From Poriferisodalis sp965231925 (GTDB taxonomy: Bacteria > Actinomycetota > Acidimicrobiia > Acidimicrobiales > Poriferisodalaceae): 64,000 nucleotides of DNA. Under the pieces are notes generated by a model. The model was not told where the DNA came from. It saw only the letters and a program-made list of their open reading frames with translations, and ran no database searches. Within the stretch, counting starts at the first letter, position 1. Each line of letters opens with the position of its first letter. Position numbers and translations under genes: made by a program. Positions 8,820 to 22,598 of the stretch are shown here, in pieces. Location of the stretch: contig OZ246894.1 of assembly GCA_965231925.1 (NCBI GenBank), positions 2,852,001 through 2,916,000 on the forward strand, written 5' to 3'.

Positions 8820-10703
8820 TCAGTTGCTGCCCGACAGCTCTTCGAGGCGCTCGCGGACCGCAGCGGTCACCTCTCCAGTGGTGAAGGGCACGCCGTCGAT
8901 CTTGCCAAAGTGCTCGACATCGATCAGGTATCTCGCCCGCACCAGATCGCTCAGCTGGCCCTTGTTCATCTCGGGACACACGACGGCCCGGTAGCGCCGC
9001 AGCACGTCGCCGAGGTTTGCGGGCAGTGGATTGAGGTGGCGAAGGTGTACGTGGGCCACTTCGAAGCCGTCATCGCGCAGCCGTCCCGCAGCCGCGTCGA
9101 TGGCGCCCCACGTGGAGCCCCAGCCCAGCATGACGAGATCGGCATCGACATCGCCGGCAACCTCGACATCGGGTACGTCGACCCCGTCGATCTTGGCCTG
9201 CCGCACGTCCACCATCAACTGGTGATTCTCCGGATCGTAGGAGATGTTGCCGGTGCCGTCCTCTTTCTCAATACCGCCGACGCGGTGCATCAGTCCGGGC
9301 GTGCCGGGAATGGCCCACGGGCGGGCCAGAGACTCGGGATCGCGCAGATAGGGCAGGTAGATGCCGTCGCCGTCTTCGTTGGTGCCGTTGAATTCGGTCG
9401 CAAACTCGACGCCGATGTCGGGCAGGCTGTCGACGTCGGGAAGCAGCCAAGGCTCGGAGCTGTTCGCCAGGTATCCGTCGGACAGCACGATGACGGGCGT
9501 CCGGTACTTCAATGCGATGCGCGACGCCTCGATGGCGATGTCAAAACAGTCGGCTGGGCTGCGGGGTGCCACCACCGGCAGCGGCGATTCCGAGTGCCGC
9601 CCGTACATGGCCATCATCAGGTCTGCCTGCTCAGGCTTCGTGGGCAAGCCCGTCGACGGTCCGCCACGCTGGATGTCGAGCACCACCATCGGCAGCTCAA
9701 GGCTCACCGCGAGGCTGAGCGTCTCGCCCTTCAGCGCCAATCCCGGCCCCGATGTGGAGGTGAAGGCCAACGCCCCGCCGAACGCCGCGCCCACGGCTGA
9801 TGCTGCCGCGGCGATCTCGTCTTCAGCCTGGAACGTCCGCACGCCGAAGTTCTTCTTCAACGACATCTCGTGAAGGATGTCCGAAGCCGGTGTGATGGGA
9901 TACGAGCCGAGGAAGACCGGCAGGCGTGCGAGCTGGCCCGCAACAACGCAGCCCCAGGCCAGCGCGGTGTTCCCGTTCACGTTGGTGTACTCGCCGGGCG
10001 CCAGCGGAGCCGGCTTCACCTCGTAATGGGCTTCGAAGATCTCGGCCGTCTCGCCGAAGTTGTAGCCCGCCTTGAACGCCGCCGTGTTGGCGTTGATGAC
10101 CTGCTCGCGGCCCCGGAATTTGGTGTTGATGAACTCGAACGTCGGCTCGACCGGCCGGGTGTACATCCACGAGATCAGGCCGAGAGCGAAGAAGTTCTTG
10201 GATCGCTCAGCGTCGCGTGGCTTGACCCCGTGCTCGGCCACGGCGTCGCGGGTGATCTGGCTCATCGGCACCGGGTAGGCGCGGTAATCGTCCAGCGTGC
10301 CGTCATCGAGCGGATTGGACGAGTAGCCGGCCTTTTCGAGATTGCGTTCGTTGAAGGCGTCGGTGTTCAGGATCAGCGCGCCGCCCTGGGTGAGGTTGTG
10401 CAGCTGCGCCTTCAGTGCCGCCGGGTTCATCGCCACGAGCACCGTCGGGGCATCGCCCGGCGTGGTGATGTCGAAATCGGAGATGCGCACCTGGAACGCC
10501 GAGACGCCGGCGAGCGTCCCCTGGGGGGCGCGGATCTCGGCGGGAAACTCCGGCAGCGTGGACAGGTCGTTGCCGAGCGCGGCGGAGATGCTCGTGAATT
10601 GGTCACCGGTGAGCTGCATGCCGTCGCCGGAGTCACCGGCGAAGCGAATGATGACCTCATCGATCTCCTGCAGCGGCAGTTCGCGCGATGCGGTATCGGT
10701 CAC
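8820..10703 (-). CDS. korA: 2-oxoacid:ferredoxin oxidoreductase gamma-alpha fusion subunit (KorA-like)
   Basis: 627 residues: an N-terminal gamma domain (about 15-190, starting FAGDSGDGMQLTG) fused to the alpha (pyrimidine-binding) domain beginning near residue 215, with GSYPITPASDI and TSTSGPGLALKGE. This two-domain layout is typical of actinobacterial KorA. The start is GTG at 10703, preceded by AGGAG at suitable spacing. It partners the downstream beta subunit. The pair provides an oxygen-tolerant, ferredoxin-linked alternative to the 2-oxoglutarate dehydrogenase step of the TCA cycle. Confidence 0.93.
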   Translation of the reverse strand: MTDTASRELPLQEIDEVIIRFAGDSGDGMQLTGDQFTSISAALGNDLSTLPEFPAEIRAPQGTLAGVSAFQVRISDFDITTPGDAPTVLVAMNPAALKAQLHNLTQGGALILNTDAFNERNLEKAGYSSNPLDDGTLDDYRAYPVPMSQITRDAVAEHGVKPRDAERSKNFFALGLISWMYTRPVEPTFEFINTKFRGREQVINANTAAFKAGYNFGETAEIFEAHYEVKPAPLAPGEYTNVNGNTALAWGCVVAGQLARLPVFLGSYPITPASDILHEMSLKKNFGVRTFQAEDEIAAAASAVGAAFGGALAFTSTSGPGLALKGETLSLAVSLELPMVVLDIQRGGPSTGLPTKPEQADLMMAMYGRHSESPLPVVAPRSPADCFDIAIEASRIALKYRTPVIVLSDGYLANSSEPWLLPDVDSLPDIGVEFATEFNGTNEDGDGIYLPYLRDPESLARPWAIPGTPGLMHRVGGIEKEDGTGNISYDPENHQLMVDVRQAKIDGVDVPDVEVAGDVDADLVMLGWGSTWGAIDAAAGRLRDDGFEVAHVHLRHLNPLPANLGDVLRRYRAVVCPEMNKGQLSDLVRARYLIDVEHFGKIDGVPFTTGEVTAAVRERLEELSGSN

Positions 10704-10802
10704 TGTTGTCTCCTAGAGAAGGGGCTCCTGGGGGCAATTGCGGTCGCTCCAAGCGACCACGCTAGTCGCGGCCGCATCGGTACGGCCGGGTCTCCGAATC
10801 GA

Positions 10803-11873
10803 TCAGGCGATGGTCACCGCCGGGTCCAAGTAGACGTCTTGGATGGCTCCGAGCAGTTCAACGCCTTCGGCCATGGGTCGCTGGAACGCCTTGCGCCCCG
10901 AGATCAATCCGATGCCGCCGGCGCGCTTGTTGACGACGGCCGTCGTGACGGCTTCGGCCAGGTCGGTGGACCCTGAGCTGGCACCGCCGGAATTGATGAG
11001 ACCCACACGTCCCATGTAGCAATTCGCCACCTGCCAGCGGCACAGGTCGACCGGGTGATCGGTCGTCAGCCGGTCGTACACCGCGGCGTGGGTCTTGCCG
11101 AAGCCGGGCACCGAGACAAATGCACCGTTGTTCTCGGGCAGCTTCTGCTTGATGATGTCGGCCTCGATCGTCACACCAATGTGGTTGGCCTGTGCGGTGG
11201 CATCGGCGGAAACATGATGGTCGACGCCACCAGCCTCGCCGGACAGGTCGATGCCCGGATTGCGCAGGTAGCACCACAACACGGTGAACATGCCGAGGCC
11301 ATGCGCTTCTTCGAATGCATCGGCGACCTCAGTAATCTGGCGACCGCTCTCGGCCGAGCCGAAGTAGATGGTCGCCCCGACACCGGCGGCGCCGAGTTCG
11401 TGCGCCCGCTGGACCGAGCCGAACATGATCTGGTCGTACTTGGAGGGGTACGTCAGCAGTTCATTGTGGTTGATCTTGACGATGAACGGGATGCGGTGGG
11501 CGTAGCGGCGGGAAACCGCTCCGAGGACGCCGAAGGTTGTGGCCACGGCGTTGCAGCCGCCCTCGACCGCCAGCTCCACGATGGATGCCGGGTCGAAGAA
11601 GATCGGGTTCGGCGCGAACGATGCGGCACCCGAGTGCTCGATCCCTTGGTCCACCGGCAGAATCGAGACGTATCCGGTGCCGCCGAGCCGACCGTTGTCG
11701 AACAGCGACTGGAGGCTCCGCATGACCTGCGGCGAGCGGTCGGTGCCGGCGACCACATCGGTCACGAAATCTGGCCCGGGCAGGGTGAGCAGGTCCCGCC
11801 CGATGCCCTCGCATGTGTGGTCAAGCAGATAGGAGGCCTGCTCGCCGAGCAGGCGCTCAATGTCGGTCGTCAT
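10803..11873 (-). CDS. Class I fructose-bisphosphate aldolase
   Basis: 356 residues from the ATG at 11873 (MTTDIERLL). The sequence matches the longer bacterial class I aldolases: LPVDQGIEHS, the FIVKINHNELLTYP strand, and a C-terminal GGASSGSTDLAEAV and GLISGRKAFQRP region that binds sugar phosphate. A Schiff-base enzyme of glycolysis and gluconeogenesis in the cytoplasm. An upstream in-frame GTG exists at 11906, but GAGG lies about 12 nt before the chosen ATG. It appears to be a single-gene unit; gaps on both sides are about 100-200 nt. Confidence 0.9.
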   Translation of the reverse strand: MTTDIERLLGEQASYLLDHTCEGIGRDLLTLPGPDFVTDVVAGTDRSPQVMRSLQSLFDNGRLGGTGYVSILPVDQGIEHSGAASFAPNPIFFDPASIVELAVEGGCNAVATTFGVLGAVSRRYAHRIPFIVKINHNELLTYPSKYDQIMFGSVQRAHELGAAGVGATIYFGSAESGRQITEVADAFEEAHGLGMFTVLWCYLRNPGIDLSGEAGGVDHHVSADATAQANHIGVTIEADIIKQKLPENNGAFVSVPGFGKTHAAVYDRLTTDHPVDLCRWQVANCYMGRVGLINSGGASSGSTDLAEAVTTAVVNKRAGGIGLISGRKAFQRPMAEGVELLGAIQDVYLDPAVTIA

Positions 11874-11982
11874 GTCTGTCGCTTGCCTCGCGCGATCTGG
11901 CGGCACCAGTATGGGGGGACCGGAACCGGGGGTCGGTACCGGGTGAGGCGCTCGCCGAATGGCGGGCTCACTCTATCTGCGC

Positions 11983-12020
11983 AGCCGTGGCCCGAGCGGC
12001 CCGTGAAACCCATCGCATGA
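11983..12020 (-). repeat. Dispersed 38-bp repeat, copy 1
   Basis: On the minus strand this 38-nt stretch matches 35 of 38 bases of the plus-strand segment 23958-23995, including an identical 24-nt run from TCACGGGCC to ACGGCT. A further GCCATTCGGC follows in both copies after spacers of different length. It lies about 60 nt downstream of the TPR gene stop. It contains a small GGCC/GGCC hairpin. Confidence 0.75.
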
Positions 12021-12078
12021 CACCAGGGCACACGAGCAGGCAACAGACAGGCAGCGCAACGGGCGCAGAGCGCTGCCC

Positions 12079-13143
12079 TCAGCCGTCACCGGTGCCGAGC
12101 GCCGCCAGCCGGTCGTGAACGTCCACAAAACCGGGCTCGACATCGGCGACCCTGGCGAACCCGCGCCGGGCACGCTGTAGGTCGCCGACCCTGTCGTACA
12201 GATCGGCGAGGGCGTACCACAACCTGAGGTGATGCTCGCCAGGGCGCTTTGGACGCAGCGGGCCCGCTTCGAGCAGGCGAATGGCGTCGCGCGGCCGACC
12301 CTCGTCGGCCAGAGCACCGGCCGCGACGATGCGTCCTTCGGTCATCGTCTGGGCATCTGGGTCGGCATGCCTCAGCCGGTCCCACACCTCGTGAACGTCA
12401 TTGAGGCGGCCCAGCGCCCGGTAACAGTCCGCCAGCACCGGCAGCTGGTCGACAGAGCGGGTGAGCGTCTCGTAGTGCTCGAGTCGGTGAGACGCAGCCG
12501 TCCAGCGGCCGAGGCGGTACAGCGTGAGGCCGTAGAGCTCCTGCACCTCCGCTACGGCGGAATATCTCGATGCCAGCGGTCGCAATATGGACAGCGCGTC
12601 TCCGAACCGCTCCGCCAAGAAGTCCTCGCCCGCGTCACGCAGGCGCCGAGCCAGCCGCTCCTGCTCGGAGGTCGGCATACCTCGAACCGATGCCGGGTCA
12701 AGCTGAGGCAGCTCCAGGCGCACGGTCGGCCGTCGGCGGCGCTGGGCGGGGGCCGCCGACGGCTCGGCACGCTGAGGTCCCTGCGGCGGCTCAGGCCGGC
12801 GATTCTGGCGCTCGGGCACTTTGGCGGCGTAAGCGTCGCCCCGGTCGGCGCCAGGGATCGGTCTGAGCACTGCGGCACCCTTGCGGGCCACGCCGCCCCA
12901 ATCGGTGCGGCGAGCCGCCTGCTCTGCAACCTCGTCAATCGGCTTGTCGCGGCGGCGCGCAGGACCCGGTCGATCCTGCGGCGCTCGGGGGCCCTCACCT
13001 CGCCCTCGTCGACGATCACCGCCGGCGGGTCCATTTCGACGGCGACCGGATTGATCTCGATTGCGGGGCGGCTGCCGTCGATCGCGATCGCTGTCAGGAC
13101 GCCGTTTCGGGCCTTTGCGAGGTGGCCGCCGATTCTCTGACAC
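12079..13143 (-). CDS. TPR-repeat protein with long basic disordered N-terminus
   Basis: 354 residues. The first 140 are low complexity (Arg, Pro, Gly, Asp), expected to be disordered and positively charged. From about 155 to the end, helical pairs with TPR-like spacing appear (RLARRLRDAGEDFLAERFGDAL, QELYGLTLYRLGRWTAA, LWYALADLYDRVGDLQRA). TPR domains mediate protein contacts; the basic tail could bind RNA or ribosomes, which would fit its place directly after the rRNA operon, but this is inference. The GTG start is at 13143. A frame reading through on the same strand covers the 5S gene and is not real. Confidence 0.75.
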   Translation of the reverse strand: MSENRRPPRKGPKRRPDSDRDRRQPPRNRDQSGRRRNGPAGGDRRRGRGEGPRAPQDRPGPARRRDKPIDEVAEQAARRTDWGGVARKGAAVLRPIPGADRGDAYAAKVPERQNRRPEPPQGPQRAEPSAAPAQRRRRPTVRLELPQLDPASVRGMPTSEQERLARRLRDAGEDFLAERFGDALSILRPLASRYSAVAEVQELYGLTLYRLGRWTAASHRLEHYETLTRSVDQLPVLADCYRALGRLNDVHEVWDRLRHADPDAQTMTEGRIVAAGALADEGRPRDAIRLLEAGPLRPKRPGEHHLRLWYALADLYDRVGDLQRARRGFARVADVEPGFVDVHDRLAALGTGDG

Positions 13144-13170
13144 CCTTCGAGGCTAGGTCCCAGACGCGAA

Positions 13171-13200
13171 GAACCCCCGCCGTTTGCACGACGGGGGTTC
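13171..13200 (-). terminator. Hairpin terminator after the 5S rRNA gene
   Basis: A 12-bp stem with one G-U pair (GAACCCCCGTCG paired with CGGCGGGGGTTC) and a 6-nt loop begins 4 nt after the 5S gene. It is followed by only a short T-rich stretch (TTCTTCG), so it is a strong hairpin but a weak tail. It probably ends the rRNA transcript before the TPR gene. Confidence 0.7.
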
Positions 13201-13204
13201 GGGT

Positions 13205-13320
<116 letters not shown>

Positions 13321-13432
13321 GATCCAGTGCGCCCGGATTTCCCGTTCACACAGTTCCAGAGTGCGTGCGGTGTTGCCCGCACGGCGATTCCTGCAATAGC
13401 GATGCACGCGCTGCGCACGGACGTGCCATGCG

Positions 13433-13454
13433 CTTCCTCGAGGCTGAGTATCGA

Positions 13455-13461
<7 letters not shown>
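13433..13461 (-). other. 3' half of the 23S rRNA processing stem
   Basis: This sequence at the 3' end of the 23S gene is complementary to 16554-16581 at its 5' end over most of 28 nt (shared CTTGGTA, TCGATACTCAG and CTCGA blocks). Such a flanking stem is the usual RNase III substrate that releases pre-23S rRNA. Confidence 0.75.
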
Positions 13462-18318
<4,857 letters not shown>

Positions 18319-18742
18319 ATCAAGCCCGCGATGTCGTGCGGCTGAGCCGCATTTCATTACTGGCACGATCGAAGAGCCCCTGCCACGATCCGGAGAGAAA
18401 TCCCCCCGTCCTGCGGCAGCTGACTGGAATTGGTGCACCGTCGCACGTCGGCCTGCACGAGGCAAGCTTGATGAGACGGCACGAACAAGTTGGTCCCCGG
18501 TCTGGGTAGACCGTGGACCGGCTGTGTGGTTCGACCGGCGGCTGGAATCCAGCAGCCAATCGCCCGCACTGGCGTTTTCGTCCTCTGTTCTGTTGTCAAG
18601 GAGCGCTGCTGAGGCGAATCCGTCGGCAGCTGACACTCGATCGGCGCCTACCGCTGCTCTCTGCGAAAGAGTGCTTCGGGCGACGCCGCCGGAGGTGTCG
18701 AACCCCTCTGAGCCGTAATGCGGCCCGTGAGGGGGAGGCATG
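18319..18742 (-). other. rRNA operon leader, no gene
   Basis: Between the promoter candidate and the 16S gene there are about 420 nt with no convincing open frame. Apart from a boxA-like motif at 18589-18604 I see only GC-rich potential structure. Confidence 0.6.
18589..18604 (-). promoter_or_regulatory. boxA-like motif in the 16S leader
   Basis: The minus strand reads GCTCCTTGACAACAGA, parallel to the spacer motif GCTCTTTGATAACTGC. It contains a TTGACA, but no matching -10 follows at 16-18 nt, so antitermination fits better than a promoter. Confidence 0.5.
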
Positions 18743-18771
18743 AGAATACAGGCGGCAGCCTGCCTCCGCAA
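18743..18771 (-). promoter_or_regulatory. Candidate rRNA operon promoter
   Basis: On the minus strand TTGCGG (18771-18766) and TATTCT (18748-18743) are separated by exactly 17 nt, a sigma-70-type arrangement about 425 nt before the 16S gene. The spacer carries a short CAGGC/GCCTG hairpin that could also act as the tyrS terminator. Confidence 0.5.
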
Positions 18772-18809
18772 CCACCGCGGCCAGCGGATATTGGCTGTGG
18801 GCCGCAACC

Positions 18810-20105
18810 TCAGGGTGCGGTCGCGACGTGCCAGCGCTTCTTTCCCCGCCGCAGCAGCACATATCGGCCATACAGCAGGTCATTCGCTCCGACGAGACGG
18901 TCGGGATCGCTGGTGCGATCACCATTGAGGTACACACTGCCCTCGGCCAACGCCCTGCGCGCTTCGCTGCGGCTCTGCGCCAGCTCCGCGTCGACCAGCA
19001 CGTCCACGATGGACGCACCGAGCTCCCGCAGCGGGCCCGACGGCACCTCCTCGGCTACGAACGCGAGCGCAGGCGCAGGCGCCTCTCGCACCGACGCCGT
19101 TCCGCCGAAAAGCACCTCGCTGGCGCCCGCAGCAGCCGTGGCGGCGGCGTCTCCGTGCACGACGCGTGTGATCTCAGCTGCGAGATGCCGCTGTCCGGCG
19201 CGGCGGCCCGGATCGGCCTCGTGCTCTGCGGCGATCTCGCGTACGTCGTCCATGCCGAGAAACGTGAGCTGGGCCAGCAGCTTCGCGACATCGACGTCGT
19301 CTACGCCGATCCACGCCTGGTAGAAGCGGTAGGGGCTCATGGTGTCAGCGCTGAGCCACAGCGTCTCACCACCTGCGGTCTTGCCGTACTTCGTGCCGTC
19401 GCTGCGCGCGAGCAACGGCCACGTCAGTGCATGGGCGGGACGTCCCAGCCGGCGCCGGATCAAGTCGATGCCGAGCACGATGTTGCCCCACTGGTCCGAG
19501 CCGCCGACCTGCAGCTCGCATTCGACGTTCTCCGCGAGCCATAAGTAGTCGTAGGCCTGCAGCAGCATGTAGCTGAATTCGGTGTACGACAGGCCGTCGC
19601 CCTCGTCGAGACGGCTGCGGACCGACTCCTTGCCGACCATCTGCTGCACCGTGACGTGTTTGCCGACGTCTCGCAGGAAGTCGAGGACGCCGACTCCGAC
19701 GGTCCATGCGCGGTTGTCGAGCAGTCTGGCCGCGTACGGGCCGTCGTCGAAGTCGAGGAATTGCCGGAGCTGGGGAACGATCCCTTCGAGGTTGTGGGCC
19801 AGCGCGTCGTCATCAAGCAGGTTTCGCTCGGTTGAGCGTCCGCTGGGATCGCCGACCATGCCGGTGGCGCCCCCGGCGAGGGCAATCGGGCGGTGCCCGC
19901 CCAGTTGCAGCCGCCGCAGCGTGAGCAGACCCATGAGGTTGCCCACGTGAAGACTGGCGGCAGTGGGATCGAATCCGCAATAGACCGTGATCGGGCCGCT
20001 CTCCAAGCGCTGCGCAAGCACCTGGCGGTCGGTCGTCTGATGGATCAGACCACGTGCCTCGAGATCCGCCAGGACGTCCACGCCGCCAGTCTGCCGGGCG
20101 GTCAC
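18810..20105 (-). CDS. tyrS: Tyrosyl-tRNA synthetase
   Basis: 431 residues. A class I synthetase with the HIGH-type motif HVGN (about 53-56), the tyrosine-pocket segments YTEFSYMLLQAYD and GGSDQWGN, and the KMSKS-type loop KYGKT. A C-terminal S4 domain (about 360-425, SRSEARRALAEGSVYLNG) binds tRNA. The GTG at 20105 is used; a second GTG at 20081 would give the more typical start VDVLADLEARGL. It stands between the rRNA operon and the ABC-2 exporter genes. Confidence 0.96.
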   Translation of the reverse strand: MTARQTGGVDVLADLEARGLIHQTTDRQVLAQRLESGPITVYCGFDPTAASLHVGNLMGLLTLRRLQLGGHRPIALAGGATGMVGDPSGRSTERNLLDDDALAHNLEGIVPQLRQFLDFDDGPYAARLLDNRAWTVGVGVLDFLRDVGKHVTVQQMVGKESVRSRLDEGDGLSYTEFSYMLLQAYDYLWLAENVECELQVGGSDQWGNIVLGIDLIRRRLGRPAHALTWPLLARSDGTKYGKTAGGETLWLSADTMSPYRFYQAWIGVDDVDVAKLLAQLTFLGMDDVREIAAEHEADPGRRAGQRHLAAEITRVVHGDAAATAAAGASEVLFGGTASVREAPAPALAFVAEEVPSGPLRELGASIVDVLVDAELAQSRSEARRALAEGSVYLNGDRTSDPDRLVGANDLLYGRYVLLRRGKKRWHVATAP

Positions 20106-20120
20106 CGATTTGCCCCGAAG

Positions 20121-20888
20121 TCAGCCGCGCGGCGTCCAGCGGAAGTAGCGCACGGTGATCAGCGCCCCGCCCAGACCCCAGGCGCCGAGGATCAGCCAGC
20201 GCCCTGCCGGCCACGGCACGCCCTCGACGAACGGGTCGAAAGTGCGACCCAGCGCGAGAGCCAGGTGCTTGATGGGGAAGATGTCGCCGATGAGCGTCAT
20301 CCAGCGCGGCGCTCCCTCCGACGGGATGAACACGTCGGAGACGAAGTACAGCGGCAGCACGCACATGTTGGTGATCGCCGGCGCGGCCTGCTCGCTGGGG
20401 CACACGCACGTGACCGCAAGGCCCAGCGCCGAGAACGCAGCGGCGCCCACGACCAGAGTGATGAACAGGCTCGGCAACGCACCCGACTGGACTTCGACGC
20501 CGTACCCGAGCCAGCCGATGCCGATCACGAGCGCTGTCATCAACGCGGTCAGTACCAGCGACGCGGCAACCTGCCCGCCGACGTAGACCCATGGTGGCAG
20601 CGGCGTTGCCCGCATGGCCTTGAGCACGCCGCTCTCTCGCCGGATCACCGTGACGATGGCCGCATTCATGAAGTTCGCGGAGACCAGTGCCAGCGCCAGG
20701 ATCCCGGGGACATACAACGTTGCGACACGCGCCCCGGTCGAGCTGACAACCTCGTTGCCGAAGATCGAGGTGAAGATCACCAGGAAGATGAGCGGCAGGA
20801 TCACCGTGAAGAAAGTGGCTGCCGGACTGCGCCGGAAGCCCAGCAAGTTGAACGACGCCTCGCTGCGAAGCTGGCGCAGACCCCTCAT
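20121..20888 (-). CDS. ABC-2 type transporter permease
   Basis: 255 residues with about six membrane segments (near 25-45, 56-76, 97-118, 135-158, 168-190 and 223-243). The N-terminal RRSPAATFFTVILPLIFLVIF is typical of ABC-2 permeases of drug or lipid exporters. Its ATG overlaps the stop of the ATPase gene upstream by four bases, so the two subunits are coupled. Substrate unknown. Confidence 0.9.
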   Translation of the reverse strand: MRGLRQLRSEASFNLLGFRRSPAATFFTVILPLIFLVIFTSIFGNEVVSSTGARVATLYVPGILALALVSANFMNAAIVTVIRRESGVLKAMRATPLPPWVYVGGQVAASLVLTALMTALVIGIGWLGYGVEVQSGALPSLFITLVVGAAAFSALGLAVTCVCPSEQAAPAITNMCVLPLYFVSDVFIPSEGAPRWMTLIGDIFPIKHLALALGRTFDPFVEGVPWPAGRWLILGAWGLGGALITVRYFRWTPRG

Positions 20889-21961
20889 TGGCGCCTCCCC
20901 TGACGCGGGCGCCGGCGTCGGGGAACCGGAGCACGGTTCGAACCGTCCGCAGAGGTCCCGGCTGCACCTGCCGCGCCGCTGCGCCCGCCCGAGTCGTCGG
21001 CGGCGTCGGCACCTGTCAACGCCAAGTACGAGTCTTCCAAGGTCGGAGGCTGAACGGCCAGCGAGTCCATCGGCGACCCGACCGCATCTGCTGCCCGCAA
21101 CAGCTCGCGCACCACCACTCCGACATCGTGGGCAGCGAGCTGGAGCCTCGCATCCCTGCCGGGACCGGCGGCTGCGGGCACCGCTGACGCAGATTCGCCC
21201 CCGCTGCTCGACAGCTCTCGCAGCCGGTCGGGCAGATCGCTGAGGCTCAGCTCAGCGGCGTCCCAGCTGATCTGCGATGGCATCGCTGCGTGCGCCGCCA
21301 GTTCGGCAGCGGTGCCATCGGCCACGATGCGCCCCCGTGAGATCACCACGATCCGGTCTGCCAGATGGTCGGCCTCATCCATGTAGTGGGTGGTCAGCAT
21401 CACCGTCACACCCAGCGTCCGCAGGCCGCCGATGGTCTGCCACGCCTCGCGGCGAGCAGCAGGGTCGAAACCGGTCGTCGGCTCATCCAGGAACACGAGC
21501 TCGGGGTCGCCCACGAGCGCTAGCGCTACCGCGAGCCGCTGCTGCTGCCCGCCCGACAACCGGCGCGTTCGGGTTGCGGCGGCCTCCGACAGCCCCACGA
21601 GCTCCAGCACTTCAGCGGTTGCCCGGGGTGACCGGTAGTAGGCCGACCACATCGTCACGATCTCCGACGAGGTGAAGTCGCCCTCGTGCTTGGCGCCCTG
21701 CAGCACAACGCCGATGCGCTCTTTCCAGGCGGACGTGGCTTCCGCAGGATCGACACCCAGCACCCGCACGTCTCCAGACGTTCGGGTGCGCAGACCTTCG
21801 AGGATCTCGACGGTGGTGGTCTTGCCCGCGCCGTTGGGACCCAAAAAAGCCACCATCTCTCCGGTTTCGACCGACAGGTCGACGCCCGACACGGCCTCGT
21901 TGTCGCCGTAGCGCTTGTGCAGTCGGGAGACCTCGATGGCGAGATCGGCGCCGCCGCTCAT
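20885..21961 (-). CDS. ABC transporter ATP-binding protein (exporter type)
   Basis: 358 residues. The nucleotide-binding domain covers about 1-240 with Walker A GPNGAGKTTT, signature LSGGQQQRLAVA, Walker B LVFLDEPTTGFDP and the H-loop TTHYMDEA. A DrrA-like C-terminal region (250-358) ends in a Pro/Arg/Gly/Ser-rich tail. It drives the permease whose gene overlaps its 3' end. The family includes daunorubicin-resistance and lipid exporters; the actual cargo is not evident. Confidence 0.93.
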   Translation of the reverse strand: MSGGADLAIEVSRLHKRYGDNEAVSGVDLSVETGEMVAFLGPNGAGKTTTVEILEGLRTRTSGDVRVLGVDPAEATSAWKERIGVVLQGAKHEGDFTSSEIVTMWSAYYRSPRATAEVLELVGLSEAAATRTRRLSGGQQQRLAVALALVGDPELVFLDEPTTGFDPAARREAWQTIGGLRTLGVTVMLTTHYMDEADHLADRIVVISRGRIVADGTAAELAAHAAMPSQISWDAAELSLSDLPDRLRELSSSGGESASAVPAAAGPGRDARLQLAAHDVGVVVRELLRAADAVGSPMDSLAVQPPTLEDSYLALTGADAADDSGGRSGAAGAAGTSADGSNRAPVPRRRRPRQGRRQ

Positions 21962-22242
21962 CGGGCGTGGCCGCCGACCGCAGCGCTGCTGGGACCATTC
22001 GCGAGACCGTTCTGCTGATCATCGACGTAACGCTCCGGATGGGCGACCTGCGGCCGGACCGCCGCTGCGTACAGCAAGACGCCGAGCGGCCCGCTGTAGA
22101 TGATCAGCAGGATCCAATGCCAACGATGCTTGCCGGCGGTCGCAAACCGAACTCGGCCGAGCCGCAGAATGTCGACGATTCCACCCGCCATGATCAGCGC
22201 CGCGAACGCCGCTGCGACAATCAGCACAGTGCCGAAGCCCAC
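21958..22242 (-). CDS. Small membrane protein, PLDc_N-like
   Basis: 94 residues from a GTG start. Two membrane helices (about 3-25 and 43-62) flank a short basic loop containing HRWHWILLIIYSGPLGVLLY, which resembles the PLDc_N/DUF2516-type two-helix domain. Its stop overlaps the ATPase start (ATGA), so it is the first gene coupled to the exporter and may be an accessory subunit. Function unknown. Confidence 0.65.
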   Translation of the reverse strand: MGFGTVLIVAAAFAALIMAGGIVDILRLGRVRFATAGKHRWHWILLIIYSGPLGVLLYAAAVRPQVAHPERYVDDQQNGLANGPSSAAVGGHAR

Positions 22243-22292
22243 CTGGTCACGCTACCTGTGAAGGCTCGTCCGCCTACTGCTGGCGAGTGCGG

Positions 22293-22541
22293 TCATCCCC
22301 CCAGCGAAGCCACCGCGTCGGCGATGTAGAGCCCAGCGCCGGCGACGCCCGCGATGACCAGACCGATTCCCGCGGTCCAGAAGGTCCCGTTGAAAAGCAT
22401 CCGGCCGCCGACAGCCAGGACCACGGTGATCGCGATCACCCCCAGCACGGGGCCCGGCAGGTAGGTGACCGCTATCCAGCCCGCCACCAAGCCACACAGC
22501 AGCAGGACGACGTTCTCGACCGCTAGCAGCACCTCGCGCAC
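22293..22541 (-). CDS. Small hydrophobic membrane protein, unknown
   Basis: 82 residues from a GTG start, with almost continuous hydrophobic sequence forming three likely helices (5-25, 28-46, 52-75). No family recognised. Same strand as, and 50 nt before, the PLDc_N-like gene, so probably the same transcript. Coding potential is moderate: the opposite strand is also open, but the hydrophobic periodicity favours this frame. Confidence 0.5.
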   Translation of the reverse strand: MREVLLAVENVVLLLCGLVAGWIAVTYLPGPVLGVIAITVVLAVGGRMLFNGTFWTAGIGLVIAGVAGAGLYIADAVASLGG

Positions 22542-22598
22542 AGCTTCACCGTACGTTCCGGCACTGGCCGCGCACGGCAGCCGTGCGCGACGACTGCA

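Noticed and set aside
18594..18599. TTGACA as the -35 of an rRNA promoter
   Set aside because: No -10 follows at proper spacing, and the surrounding sequence matches the boxA motif in the spacer.
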